A stretch of DNA of 64,000 nucleotides from Podaxis mareebaensis. Lineage: Eukaryota > Basidiomycota > Agaricomycetes > Agaricales > Agaricaceae. Under the pieces are notes generated by a model. It saw only the letters and a list, made by a program, of their open reading frames with translations. It had not been told where the DNA came from and searched no databases. Made by a program: the position numbers and the translations under genes. Of this stretch, positions 26,410 through 39,000 are shown piece after piece (the stretch's first letter is position 1; each line of letters starts with the position of its first letter). The stretch is from assembly GCA_018524725.1 (NCBI GenBank), contig JAEUWP010000601.1, forward strand, positions 62,001 through 126,000, written 5' to 3'.

Positions 26410-27934
26410 ATGGATACCCTCGAACCACCCACCGGCTCAACTCCGGAAGTCGCACCTCAACCACAACCACAACGACCCAAACAGCAATGCGCATTCTGTT
26501 CCAACCCTTCCAAATATACATGCCCACGCTGCCATACACATACCTGCTCCCTCGCTTGCTCACAGTCTCATAAAACAAGCACCGGATGCTCAGGTGTGAG
26601 GGACAAAGCGGCGTATATCCCGATGAACAAGTATGGTTGGGGTAGTATGATGGATGATTATTGCTTTTTGGAGGATGTGGGACGAAAGGTGGGTGAGTGG
26701 GGGAGGGAAATTGTCAAGGGTGGGTTTGAAATGAACGTTCGCGGGGTGGGTAGTAGTGGGGGTGTTGGAAGGGGAATGGAGAGAGGACGTGGGAGGGGGA
26801 GAGGAAGAGGTAGCTATGTGATGAGGGGGAGAGACAGGGGTGGACGGGGCAGAGGAGGAAAGGCGAAGCGAGAGATGTTGAAGGCCCAGCTAGAGGCGAG
26901 AGAGATTGAAGTCGAGTTATTACCGAATGGGATGGAACGGAGGAAGCTAAATCAGTCTGCTTGGGATCCTAAGTGTGTTCTCATTCCGTTTTTTAATCAA
27001 TCCATAATTCATTTATTCTGGCTGCAGAACCCAGACAGCACTTCTAACTATTCAGTACAAGTTCCACCCGCCCACCGAAGTTCACTCTGCATCATATACA
27101 GTCCAACCGTTCACCCTCCTCACACACCGCAACAATTTATCCACACCTCTTTTGACCCTTGTCCAAAAACACATCCTAGATCGTCTTAATAAGAAGCCAG
27201 CCAATAAAACCCACACCGCTGAAGGCTCTATCTCCTCGACCAGCGATTCCTTCCCCTCCTGGATATCCTCGCTCGTTCTTCCACCACCAGAGGACCCGGA
27301 AAACTTTACGATGCCCACATTCGTCATCGCAGCACCGCCGGACCCTCTCCTCCTTGCACGCTCTGCGGCTCTGCTCTCGACACGAGGCCAGAACCAAGCG
27401 AACGCCAAGCCGAAAGCATACTACTCGTTAGATCCTAATGAACCGCTACTTAAGTCACTTCGTGGCACGCAATTCGTCGAATTTCCGTTAATCGAGGTCT
27501 GGGAGCATTTCAATGGCGTCGTGGTCGACAAGAAGACAGGTGGAATCAGGTGTACAGGCGAAGAGACAGAGCCTCGGAAGAAGAGAAGGAGACTTAATCC
27601 GGAGGAGGGTAGAAAGACGATCAGTGGCTTGGTAGGCGAATATGGCAGTGATGAAGATGAGGAAGGCGAGGGTGACAACGGGAAGGACGGTTTGGTGAGA
27701 TATGTGGAGAGCGAAGGGGATGACGACGATAGTGAGGTGATAATGGAGCAAGATAATACCGTTGATGAGGAGATTGAGGTTACGGATGAAGATGACGAAG
27801 ATGAAGACGTCAACATAGATCCAACTACCCTTCTTGAACTGGTGCAGCAGGCGAAGCAGGAAGGCAAGTGGGTGGAAGGTGACGATGATGATAGTGATGA
27901 TCTCAGTGAGCAAGATGAAGAACCAAAAGTATGA
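26410..27934 (+). CDS. BCD1: Box C/D snoRNP assembly factor Bcd1 (zf-HIT)
   Basis: Bcd1 is required for assembly of box C/D snoRNPs in the nucleus. Exons 26410-26972 and 27028-27934 give 489 residues. The zf-HIT finger uses C27, C30, C38, C41, C46, C50, H54 and C60 and is followed by the family segment DKAAYIPMNKYGWGSMMDDY. Residues 111-150 form an Arg-Gly-rich insert (RGMERGRGRGRGRGS, RDRGGRGRGG). The conserved core resumes at KREMLKAQLEAREIEVELLP and TALLTIQYKFHPPTE, with LRGTQFVEFPLIEVWEHF later. The C-terminal 120 residues are strongly acidic. The gene converges on Med18, with 12 bases between the stop codons. Confidence 0.93.
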
Positions 27935-27946
27935 CGGCACCTGGTT

Positions 27947-28720
27947 TCATACGTCTTGCCTACGGAGGTCAAGCAAACCCTTCATCAGAAGCTGTATTTC
28001 CAGAACTTCTTCTATTGCGGCGCTGAGAGGCGTTTCCGGGGTGTTGCGAATAGGTTCCGCAGTTTTAACTTCGACTTCCCAGAGCGTGTCTGCGTGTGCT
28101 GGAATAGGCTGCTGGGTTTTGGGGTCAATCTTGAAGATTGTCAGCCTGCGGTCTAGAGGTGTACCGGGGTAGACGTACTTGTTCTTGCTGGAACATGAGG
28201 ATAATGAGCGAGCCCTTTCGGAAGCAGTAGCCACGTTTATAGATCTGCGAACGTCGCCTGTACGATCTTGTTTAAGCCGCATTGCAGATATAAATGGATC
28301 AACGACTTACACGTAACCCAAAGCAGCTGCAAAACCGATCGCATCGCCTTCGACTTGCACAGTTGCCCAGGGTCTGACCGTAGCTTCTGGGTGTACACGC
28401 ACAGATTCGGGCTTCAGATACGAGTACAAATGCCTTTCAGGCACACATCAGCGGGATATATGCATCTGTAATAGAGCTAGAACTCACCAAGGACCCTCGA
28501 CATTTTTGCCATTGACTATCAGTTCTTTCCTGGCGCGTAGCAGCGTGGGTTCCTGTCCTTGGTCACGATGTTTCTGGGCATCGAGGGGTTCGAATACGAC
28601 TTCGCGTGAATGCATGGGTTCAGAGGATTCGCAATGGAGTGTGATGCGATTTAGAATGGGTTTGAGGTCCCTGGAGAAGAACTCGCCGAAGAGAGCGATT
28701 TCATACTGGTGAGAGGTCAT
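27947..28720 (-). CDS. MED18: Mediator subunit 18 (Med18/Srb5)
   Basis: Head-module subunit of Mediator, which bridges transcription factors and RNA polymerase II. Exons 28720-28488, 28433-28311 and 28244-27947 give 217 residues. The N-terminus MTSHQYEIALFGEFFSRDL continues KPILNRITLHCESSEPMHSR as in the family. GYVSINVATASE crosses the last junction, and the C-terminus has TLWEVEVKTAEPIR and EIQLLMKGLLDLRRQDV. Length and domain order are normal. Its 3' end almost abuts Bcd1, so the two 3' UTRs must overlap on opposite strands. Confidence 0.9.
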
Positions 28721-29517
28721 GGAAGGGGTGAGAGATGGAAATGAATGAAATTGATGGGTTGTGTTCTGATCAGGGACGCTGTACGTACGCGGACAAAATG
28801 ATCCGCGCTACATATATCCCTGACGTCAACTCGTCGTTCCCTCGAAACTTGGTTACTTTGTATCAATCACCCTAGATAAAGGCATCAAGCTGGTCAGTCC
28901 AGAATAGCTACGTCTTGTTCGGAGAGCAGGATACCATAGAAACGAGTCAAATAACGAGGTTGTCCCCTTGCAGAGACCAGACCATGCGCTGTGTTTATAT
29001 ATGGGGGACATGGCGTCTATGCGAAGCAGAAACGGTGGTAGAAACGAGTGAATATTAGTCGGGAAAAGGGGGGTGACGCAAGAGTAGATATTCTATCGGA
29101 CGAACGCATGGTAGCTGCTCGTGCGAGGCGCGCGAGGGTCTGGCAGGGATCAGGCGAAGGTGGGGAAACCCAGGGTTTGGAGAATAAATAGATGGGCGGT
29201 GAGCAGCGTCTAATGGGATATTCCCCGATTGGGCAGCGAGGGAGACTATTGGTCGGGCATCAGGCTGGACCGGCTGGTGTGTCCACGGTGAATCGCGATA
29301 GGATAGAGGATCTGTGGGGTACGAGGACGGACAGAGTGAGCAGCCGCCGAAGGAGATTGATAGGCATTTATTTGTTGGTGAAACTGTTGGGCAGTGTTAC
29401 AGGGATCGTGGGAGACTGCTAATAGGGGAGAGAGCATCGCTCTGTCACTACCAACAATTCAGCCCTCCACAAGACTAGGATGGATAAAAGATCGAGTGCG
29501 TGTGTTCTTGTCGCCCC
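28721..29517. other. Divergent promoter region, Med18 and CUE-like gene
   Basis: About 800 bases between divergent starts. Several short frames exist (for example 29192-29422) but none is convincing. Confidence 0.45.
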
Positions 29518-32500
29518 ATGAAACTCTCTTCCAGGCATTTCTCATGGTCCTTTCCTCTAGGACGCACCAGCGACAAGGACCACCTCGACTACTACCACTC
29601 GCCCCCCGCCGATCAGGGTCCCTTCTATCAGCTCGCTAGGCACTCTAGGCAACCCTCCACCATCTCAACCTCCTCGTCCGAGTATTCTTCCGTTTCCGAC
29701 ACTAAAGACGCGACAAGCTCGGATGCTTCGTCTCAGGCCACGCGTCGGTCCAGCGTCCCTTCAGAGGGCAGTATGGACCGCAGACGAATTGCCATAGTCG
29801 AGATGGAGCCTTTGGAGGAGAAATCACGTACGGCTACCCAAATCTCACACGACCCTCCCAGCACGTTGCGCTCCCGGCGTGGGTTACAAACAAATATCTC
29901 AGGTCTTGCAATAGTTGCACCGCCTGACGTCTCTCCCAGCTCTTACGCCCTTGATCCTCCCTCTAGCGCCCCCATACGCTCGAGCGGAAAAGACCAGCAT
30001 AGACCACCATTACATTCTAATTCTAATTCCTCCCACCACTACCGTTCCGCATCCGAATTTATTCCTTCCAGGAAGACTCTCCCGCGGGATATTGGAATCG
30101 TCGGCACCGCTCAGCTGACTTTCGGCGCTAAACAAGACACAAGCGAAATCCCCGATATGCAACTACAAGACAATAACACGGCTTTACGTCCTCCAATTTT
30201 CCAGCAGCCCAAGTCTGCCACCCCTTCTCCTTCTCCTTCGCCAGATCCCACGCGTTCTTTAACCCCTATACGCGGCCTCAACCTCATGAAACGGGATAAA
30301 TCAAAGGAAAAATCATCCACATCCCTCCTTAGCCCAGACCCCGTTTCTGCTACGCCATCGCCAGTGCTAACGCCCAGGATAGGAGAGGAGAAGGATATAC
30401 ACGTTCCCGTAGCTGCTCCGATCGTTGTAGGTTTGGATGCCGCAGTAAGCGACGCGGTAGGAGGGATCAGGCTCGTTACGAAGCCCCAACCTGAACGTAC
30501 CCAAGCCCCTGTTTCCACTACCACCACCTCTACGCCTCCCACTCTTGTACTCCCAACGACCTCAGCTCCAGACCCCACGCTTCCTTATGTAAATTACCAA
30601 CCAGGGGTTCATTCCACTGCCGGACCTTTACCCCCTCCACCTCGCCTGCCAGGCTTTGAAGCCCTGTCCATTTCACCCAACTCCCCACCGCCGCCACGGC
30701 CTCCGAGGCTCAACTCTCCTCTTCCTCCTCGTAATCCTGCTAGATCCAAAGATCTCGAGGCTGTGAAACATGCTTTACAGCTACCACCATCTGTGTCTGT
30801 TGCTCTCGCTGCTAAAACTCCAACAAAGTCGAAGGAGTCTTTAACGAAGGAATCAAGAAAGGATGCTGCTTCTACAGCATCGAAAGCCGATATTGACCCG
30901 GCTGCTGCTGCTGTTGCAAGGTATGTGACTGCTGTGCACCCTATTAATACAAGGATAAAAGAACATGTTTGATTAACTACTTTTGCTGTTCTCATGCTGT
31001 TTATAGGTCGACTTCCACTTCCACGATGCCCTCAAGTCCCTCTTTCTCCGACTCTTCGTCCTCTTCCTACTCCATGCTCCAGCCCGCATCCTCAATCCAT
31101 CGACGGGAGGGTGCATTCCCACCATCCTCCTCGGATCCTGGATCGGAATCCATCGACAGCGAGCGAGACTCTGCAGAAAAACAAACCACTGTTCCTGCAC
31201 CGGAAAGATCTGACAGTGAGGACGTCCCACAGGTCACCGTCATCTCCGAACCACCATCCCTACCCTCACCCATCCTGGAGTCCGCCGCTGAAGAGGGCGG
31301 GGATAATGTCGATGGCCTCCAGCCTCGCACCTCTCGTCACCACTGCGAGCAGCAGGGCGAAAATGAAAATGATGGTGACGAGGAAGATTCGAATGAGAAT
31401 TGGGTATCAGTCAGCCGGGTATCATCACCATCACCACATTACGACAGATTGACGTCCCTCGATAGTAATAATAACTCTGTCAGTGTCAGTGCTGATGCTA
31501 ACACCAATGGAGCAGTGGTTGACAGAGAGCTATCCAAGACACCAAGCGAGGCTCCGAGTCCCCCACCAAAAAGCTTCAGGAACAGCCTGACAACGGGATT
31601 GAAGAGGTTGTCGTCGAGATCTCTGCCACGAACGCCATCAATTTCGTCTGGGTCGCGGCGGTCGTCTTCGGTTATGAGCAAACGGTTCTCGACTGGGAGT
31701 GCTAATGTGGGTGGTGGTAGTGGAGTGGAAATCAACCAGGCACCATCGCCCTCTGCCTCTTCCGCACCTTTGCACACACCTGGTGGTCAAGGTCAGGCAC
31801 AGGCGAAACCCGTGAGGCGAAAGATTGTTGCGCAGTGGCCATCGGCGATGTATTGCAACGAAATACACGCAGGTAGTGGTGGTAATGGGAAGAAGAGGAT
31901 GAGTACGAGCGAGAGGTGTGCGATTTACGCGCAAAAGATTAATGAGTTATATACGTACGATTGTGGATTAACTGAGTGGGTGTTGGAGATGAGGTTCCGC
32001 GGTGCGTTTATCCACTCCTACTGTCTTTAATGCCGTTCTGATATTTTTTTAGGACCGAACTCAAATTCGAATGGTGGCAGCGCCAACAAAAAATTCCCAG
32101 ATGCGCGTTCACCCGCGAGTGCGCCATTTGCGCCCCAACCTCGACAAACGTCCCGCTCTTCGATGATTTCAGAAATGACATTCCCAACACGCCCCGATGC
32201 GTCGACCGCAACTGACTTGCTGTCTTCGTCATGCAACGATGATGGCGTCTATCGCGAAGATGTTCCAGTCCTCCCGTACCCCTCTCTCGCATCCGCTCAA
32301 CGTGCAGCGGCCTCGAATGTCATTATGACCCCGCCCGCATCAATACGCTCACTTGGATCAAATTCGACAATTCCTTCCATGAACAACAGTAACACTAACA
32401 CGCACCCACATACACCCGCGAGCACACTAACTTCGCTCAGTCAAACCTCCACCACCATCCATCACACGTCAACCGCACCACTTAACAAAACAACCCCTGG

Positions 32501-33359
32501 GTCTACGTCTTCCGGAGGCGGATTCTTTGCTACTCTCGGGCGTAAAGCGTCTCTCACCTCTGCGAAGAAACCTTCTCTCGGGCTTGGGCTTGGCGGTCTC
32601 ATATCCTCACCCATCTCAACGTCTTCATCATCCAGCTCAGGTGTGACGTCTCCCTTGTCCTCCAATCGGCTCCTATCCAAACCCTCATCTGGTGGCAACA
32701 TTTCCATCAAATCATCACCCTCGAAACCTGTGAACGTAGGAGGGATCCAGATGAACCCATCTACACCGCCCAGTGTCGTCCCAGGTGGTCCTCGTGCGCC
32801 TCCCGGAAGTGGAGGTGGAGGAATGGGCAACAGGGTGCAGAGGTCGAAGACCTTCATGCCTACTACGAGTTCACCTTTCGGCGGCGGCTCTGGTGTGCGA
32901 AACGGTGCAGGTGTACACAGTTCCAATGCAGGAATGGAACGTAGACCCTCACTTTGGGAACTCCAAGTTGGTTCTTCTACCGGTTCTGGTTCTGGTTTGG
33001 GTCCAGGTTCAAGCCCGAACACACCAACGACGCAGAGTTACGTTCATCCGTACACCAATCCACATGCACACAGTTACGGAAATGGACATGGCTATATGGT
33101 CAGTAGCCCCACTGATCTGCACCAACAATCACATCACCATTCTGTGCCCCACGTGCAACATGGGCAGCAACAGCATGCGCAGGTGTACGATCCGCATTCG
33201 GATCCAGAGTTTGTACGCCAGGTTGATAGGCTCGCGGACTTGTTGCCACACGCTGATAGGACAATTTTGGCCGGATATTTGAGGAGGGCGGGACAGGATG
33301 TGCTTGCGATAGGACAGTACCTTGAGGATGAAAAGAACGGGACGTTGAAGGCTTATTGA
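29518..33359 (+). CDS. Serine-rich protein with C-terminal CUE-like domain
   Basis: I do not recognise a named orthologue. Exons 29518-30920, 31007-32001 and 32053-33359 give 1,234 residues. Most of it is disordered and rich in Ser, Pro, Thr and Gly. Two ordered blocks stand out. One is mid-protein: basic KPVRRKIVAQWPSAMYCNEI followed by ERCAIYAQKINELYTYDCGL and TEWVLEMRFR. The other is the last 50 residues, where VDRLADLLPHADRTILAGYL, RRAGQDVLAIGQYLEDE follows the CUE/UBA-like pattern that binds ubiquitin. The start is the first ATG of the open frame; translation through upstream GTG codons is not required. A trafficking or ubiquitin-adaptor role is only an inference. Confidence 0.8.
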
Positions 33360-33777
33360 TTTTTACGACGATTCATGACCATGGTAACGACGGTGAAGAT
33401 GGCAAGAAATTTACGCTATATGACGATTTTTTGAAAAACTCCGGCTCATTTTGTGCTTAATCTGTTATGTCTCCTCGTTCCATTCCCTCTGCTTTCTGGA
33501 CTTGTGATCCCCGCTTTCCGTTCCCTCTGACTTCGAATACTCTTCACTCCAATGCGCCGATGGGTCACATATCTCGCGTATTCGCTTATCTTGTTTTCTT
33601 TTTAGATCTTTTCCCCTTCCCTTTGGTGTTTGATTTCGGTCTTATTTGATCCTTTTTTTCATATTCCCTTTATACCATAAACAGTTCAGTTTATTAGTAC
33701 CCATATCGAGGATGCGACGACGTATAGTGTACGATATTTGGATCGCATAATGCAATATTTATGACACTGTCTTGAAT
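33360..33777. other. Convergent 3' region
   Basis: AT- and T-rich 3' flank between the CUE-like gene and HEI10. No supported feature. Confidence 0.45.
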
Positions 33778-35612
33778 TTATCGATTGACACCAGCTGGAC
33801 GGAAGCCCATCGACCCTCGTTTTGCAGCTGCAGGCGGCGCGAAGACTGCAGGCGAAAGCAACCCATACTTCAGCAATGCCCAATTAGCTCGAGATCCATG
33901 CTCACCGGGTCGACTTCGGACTATTCCAGGGCCCCAGCCCGAAGTCATCCTAGAAGGTGGTGCGGGCAATAACATTTGTTCGACTTCATTTCCGCTATCA
34001 GAATATTCGGACATTGTGCCGGATCGGAGAGAGCGGTCTATTGCGGGAATCTGAGTCATGGGAGCGGCAAATGGTTGACGGTGTTGGCCTCCCGTTCCTG
34101 GGCCCATGGACTTTTGCGGTCTAGTCCATCCCGATCCTTGATGAGATGTGGCTGACACTGTCGAGACGTGATTGTGGGCCCTAGGCACGAGAGGGGTTCG
34201 TTGAGCCTATAGAAGAAAGAGGATAGATTAGCAAGGGGCTTGTTTTCCAGAAAGGCGAAAAGAACTTCGGGTCTTGCACTGGCAGTTTCCATTCCGACAA
34301 CTGTTTCGATGTTGGTGCCACCTCCTGCTATGCCGGTACCATGCCGTATATTATTTCGGTAGTTCTCTGAAGGGGGCGCGACATGTGTTTCAACGGATGC
34401 AGCCCCAAGAAGAGCTTTTCGCTTCAGTTTATCGTGTTGGGCCTGAAACTCATGTCAAGACACAGAGTTGGATAAGCCATACGCAGACCTTTCCTTTAGT
34501 TTCTGGTATTCTTTATCCCGTTCTCTCGATGCGTCTTGTAGATCTCGGACCTTCCGCCGTTCGAGCTCCAAGTCTTTTTCGAGCTCTATTCCACTTCGTC
34601 AGGCGGCCCACTCATAGTGAAGGTCAGCTGACTCACGAGCTGTTTTGTGGCTCAAGAGATTTATTTCCCCATTCGCTGCCATATACCAACGTTCGTCAGC
34701 GTCGCTTGCGAATAAGGAACATGGGAGCTAACACCCCGACCTTCCCGAACAACGTTCTCCAGCTGTTTTTGTAATTGGGCATTTTTGTCATTGATATTTC
34801 GGATGACGGCTTGCTGGAAGGAACTGCAAGAACATCGTGAATTTCTCAAAAGCTCGCGAGATCAAAGAGTCGACTTTTCTTGGTGAACTTGATATTGCCA
34901 GAATGAAATTGCGCTGGTAAATTCGCATGAAGGACTCTCGGTGCAGACGATTCAGCTCATACCGACTGCAGATCTCCAGAATAATGGATGGTGAGAGACC
35001 CGAAAGGACGGACTAAGCACGAGTTGAGCGACTGCTCCAACATATATGCGCCGAAAACATGCCGTCTTGTAATCGTTCGTCGGTTGTAGCGAGCAGACCT
35101 TGGTTTCTTCGCTCCAGCGGGCAAAAGCTGTCTGCCACGAGTGCCACTTACTACAACGTCATCTCTAGAGCCCAGTCATCAGCGGTGCAATGCTGAAGCA
35201 CACAGGACTGCGCCCTCACGGCTCCGTCAGACTTGTCTCGCAAGCTGGCGGTAGTTGAGCACTGAGACAAATGTCAGATGGCCCAATTTACCAGGACAAA
35301 GTCTTGCAGCCGTGAACAGCTCATTGGCGCATTCAACTTGAAGACCATTCCTTTCCAGTCAGATACCTCGGCAATAGCGTGAAGATTCAACATACTACAA
35401 AATATATGCGAGCCTGAGCGCGGCGTGTCATTTCATCTTGAACTAGAGAGAACATCGGAGTTGCGGCCCGTCGAAACATACGACATACAAGTGGTCTTCG
35501 CAGCTGGTAAATGCGCTGCGAGATCACCTTATAATGAGAGGCTCACAACGACAGCCCTGTCAGAGAGCCCTTTACGACAAGCCAGACGATTGCATTTAAG
35601 TTCGGTATCCAT
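33778..35612 (-). CDS. HEI10: Meiotic crossover E3 ligase HEI10 (CCNB1IP1 family)
   Basis: HEI10 is a RING-type E3 on the synaptonemal complex that designates crossovers. The RING is C7-C12-C25-H27-C30-C33-C44-C47, read as LKCNRLACRKGLSDRAVV, TTCSHIFCIECANELF and ARLCPACETSLTEPDD. It is followed by YKTSVLSGLSPSIILEICSR, AISFWQYQVHQENSFQQA and a coiled coil (KNAQLQKQLENVVREANGEI, QLEKDLELERRKVRDLQDAS). The C-terminal half is disordered. The RING is spread over exons 35612-35547, 35495-35489 (7 bases) and 35413-35396, and intron 35062-35013 has a GC donor. One junction (34489 to 34442) does not keep frame with a canonical donor, so either an unusual splice or a disruption is present there. The final intron near 34,180-34,260 is also ambiguous. 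Confidence 0.88.
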
Positions 35613-36050
35613 TGAGCCTATGAAGTGGGCCCTTCAGCACAGGCGCGAACAGCACAGGGAGACCTTGTGAAGCAAATCGGAAATATGGAGAACGGTAGTA
35701 GAGGCAGGAAACGAGGGAGGGTCGGTCTGGTAGAACGGGATGATTCTCACGTGTTGATAGGACGATTGGGCCAAAAACAGTTGGATTAAATTTTATCTAA
35801 GAGACTCAAAGTACTTTTTGGTGAATACTTGTATGAGCACAAGCGAAACATTCCAAGAATACAAGAGGGAGAGAGGATGCAGGATGTTAACTGTACGAGG
35901 AGCATGCATATATGACTGAAGAGAGAAACTGTGGTTATGTCTATGGTGCATTAATTGACAGGAATAACACGACGCGTTGACAGGGAATAGAACGATAAAA
36001 AAGGGTAACTAGGGATTGAATAAACCCGGTGGAAAACATGAAAAGACCAA
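35613..36050. other. Intergenic, Kcs1 3' end to HEI10 start
   Basis: 438 bases that should hold the Kcs1 3' flank and the HEI10 promoter, both genes being on the minus strand. Nothing else recognised. Confidence 0.45.
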
Positions 36051-39000
36051 TCACGTTGAAATCATACCGTCCTCTTCATCCTCGAAAATCTCTTCAAAAA
36101 TCTCTTTCCCTTCGTTAGGAAGTGGTGGTAGTTGGTTCTCCGCTCTTGACGGATCATCACGCGCAATCTTCATCCTGCGTATGCGTTCTTCGTTCCAGAT
36201 GCGTTCCAGCGAGGCTGTTATGTTCTTCAACCCGAAAAGGAACCCACGGTCCGGTTGATCTGGGTAATGTGGAGGAAAGCGTGCGTAGAGAAATCCAGTC
36301 TCAGGATCAAACTCAGCTTGATAGCCTTTCGAGCTTGAGGTGTCTTGTGGACGAGCGGAAGGTGGTTCTTCAGGATATGGCAACCAATCTCGACCAGTTG
36401 TCGTGTGTGCGAAATCGACTATTCGTACATTGACTTCGCCACGCTTTCGCTTGCCCGTGGATCTCTTTGCGACTGGCCCAGCTAGTAGATCTTCACTGTG
36501 AGCACGTCGTAACGTGGTTTTGTCCGCTCCGTGTCGTGATCTCGAGCGACGCTCTAACGATTCCCCGCGTTTGCTTTTCGAGGACGGGTGCTCGAGGACC
36601 CAAGAACGGAAGGCTTCTTGCGAATCGCGATCACCATCGTAGATCAAAAGAAGGCTACAACCATAAAAGCGATATCCCTTCAAACGATTAACGATTCGAG
36701 CCAATGCATACAATTTCTGTAGAAGCACTGGTATTTGATGCACCAACAACCGTTCGCCATTTGACAGAAACGAGATGAGAACAGAGTCAAATTCTTCAGG
36801 ACGAACTTCTCGACCACTGTACTTGTCCTGGATGGAGTAAGACTGAGTAGCGACGTCCCAAACCTATCAGTGATATCAGTGCTGGTTCGGTCGATAAATG
36901 GATTTATTTACCTGCATACCACACACGCGTACCCCCAGAGAACGGCTAGTAGTCCGATCGCATTTCTTCCGCTGACTTTTCTTTTTGGAAACCGTGGCAT
37001 CCATGCCATATTGCCTAGTCCCCATCTTAAGATCCATCACGCATGGATGCTTCAGACGTCCAGTGAGGTCTTCCATAAGTATAAAGTGGTTCTGTCTAGT
37101 AAAGGGATGGTCTAACTGGTTTTGCTCAGAGACAGGCGTGTGATCAGGAGGCGATGGGTGGAGAGGGGCTTGGCGTGAGGGTCCCGAATCCAGTGAACGC
37201 GAACGACTCCGCCGTCGAGAAAGTAATGGGGATAGATTACCGCCTTTCCATGACCCAACCGATCCTGTTCCTTCGTGACCCAGGTCAAGGTCCATCTCAA
37301 ATACGCCACTGCCATTGCCACTATCGTTCTGGATTCGGTCTGGCACGGCAACGTGATCAGATACTGCAAGCGTCCTCTCGCTTTGTATACGGCGAACAGG
37401 AGTACGACAACCATCGGAATGGGATTTGGTTACGCGGTGTGCGTGTCCGTAAAATGATCTTGGCTTTCGCGAACGCCTTCTCGAAGCACTAGTCTCAGGT
37501 TGGGGAAACTCGCCCTCATCCTCCGTGTGAGAGTTTCGTGCATACCCGGCAAGTCTCCTAACCCTTCGAAATGCGCTATGCATCGCATTCTGAAAGACGT
37601 GGTCCTTCAACTTGGTATTGACCATGGTTGATCCGGTTCCCCATGGTGAACCAGGCAGAACGTTGTCGGAGTGGAAAGGCCGAATGTAGGGGCGTGAGAG
37701 GTCTTGATCATCGTCCGAAACAGTGTCGTGAGCAATCGCATGAGGCCGCTCTGCCAAACTGGTCGGGAAGGCACGGGTGGCTTGGCTTGGTGAATTAACG
37801 GGGGTAGGTGCGTCCATTTCCTGAGCTTCGAAAGAAGGATATTGAGCCAGGGTGCTTTGTTTCAAGCGCGCTGGTGGAGAGATCGGAGTGGCAGCAAGAT
37901 TGGGCGCTGAGGCAGTGCTGTGATGCAATTTGCCTCGACCCAACTGCCGTTGCGCAAAAACAGATGTACCGTGGGTATTAGATTGAGAGAACGACCTATT
38001 TCGGCCACCGCTGAGCATCCATTCCGGTATAATATGGCGGTTACGATCGAGAACAACCTCTGGAAACTCCGCTTCATCTGTATCAGTCCCGTCCGATACA
38101 TCACACAGCGGTGCCGTCGAAGTTGTGTCTGGAACAGGAACAGGGGACGACGGTCGAATGGTTGACTGCGTGCCCATTTTGGAGTCTAATGGCAATGATT
38201 TCCCGGAACTCGATCCATGTTTATACAAGCCATTGGAAGAAAGGCGAGACTTGGGAACACGTCGATAGCTGACCAACATCACGCCTAGATATCGGGGAAT
38301 GAAGCCTAAGAGAGGGGGCGCCTCTCTCTCAACAGCTTCATAAAACAAATTTTCTCGCGAAACAAGTGGCTGATTGGCGGGAGGAAGGTACGGAACTTAA
38401 TCAACTGCATTGGACGAGGAATTAATGAGAATGCGAACCTTGCACACTGCTTGTTTTGTGAATTTATAAATAGAACTGTGTCCTCCGACCTGATTCCTGA
38501 AGGGGCGCAGGGGAATATGAGGTAGGTGTTCTTGAGACAAGTTGAAATAGAGCGAATGCTCAGAATTGCTCCCTCTGAAGACGAAGGAACTAGGAGGTGA
38601 GTGAAGATCCGTGGTGTCTGATGTATTGTGCAGAAGCGCTGGAGATGGAGATCGCCGTCCTTGGTGCCTCCGGGTGCTAGTGGATGGCGTCGAGGTTGAG
38701 GTTGCAACAGATGCAGTTTCCCAGTTAGAGTCGTCGTCAGTTGACCACGGGGATGTAGGTTCTACTGGAGAGATGGGTGCGGAGACGCTAGCCGAAAATG
38801 AACCGTGACGGAATTCCGGCTGTATGAGTGATAGCCTGGGAAATGCCTCAGGTCGTTTTGAGGGTCTCTGAGACCAACTAGAACGGCGAGAGCGAGTGCC
38901 ACCCAAATCAGACAGTTGTCCCTGCTGGGACGAGGATGAAGAGCGATGAGGTGATCGTGAAGGGGAGGGGGAAGGAGGATATGTATGGGAGCTAGGACGA

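Noticed and set aside
27421..27972. 183-codon serine-rich minus-strand frame
   Set aside because: It is the antisense shadow of the acidic Asp/Glu-codon tail of Bcd1.
34177..34260. Further possible GC donor in HEI10
   Set aside because: A GT donor with an acceptor at about 34,178 also keeps frame (METAR/AHNHVS), so it was not counted among the GC-AG introns.
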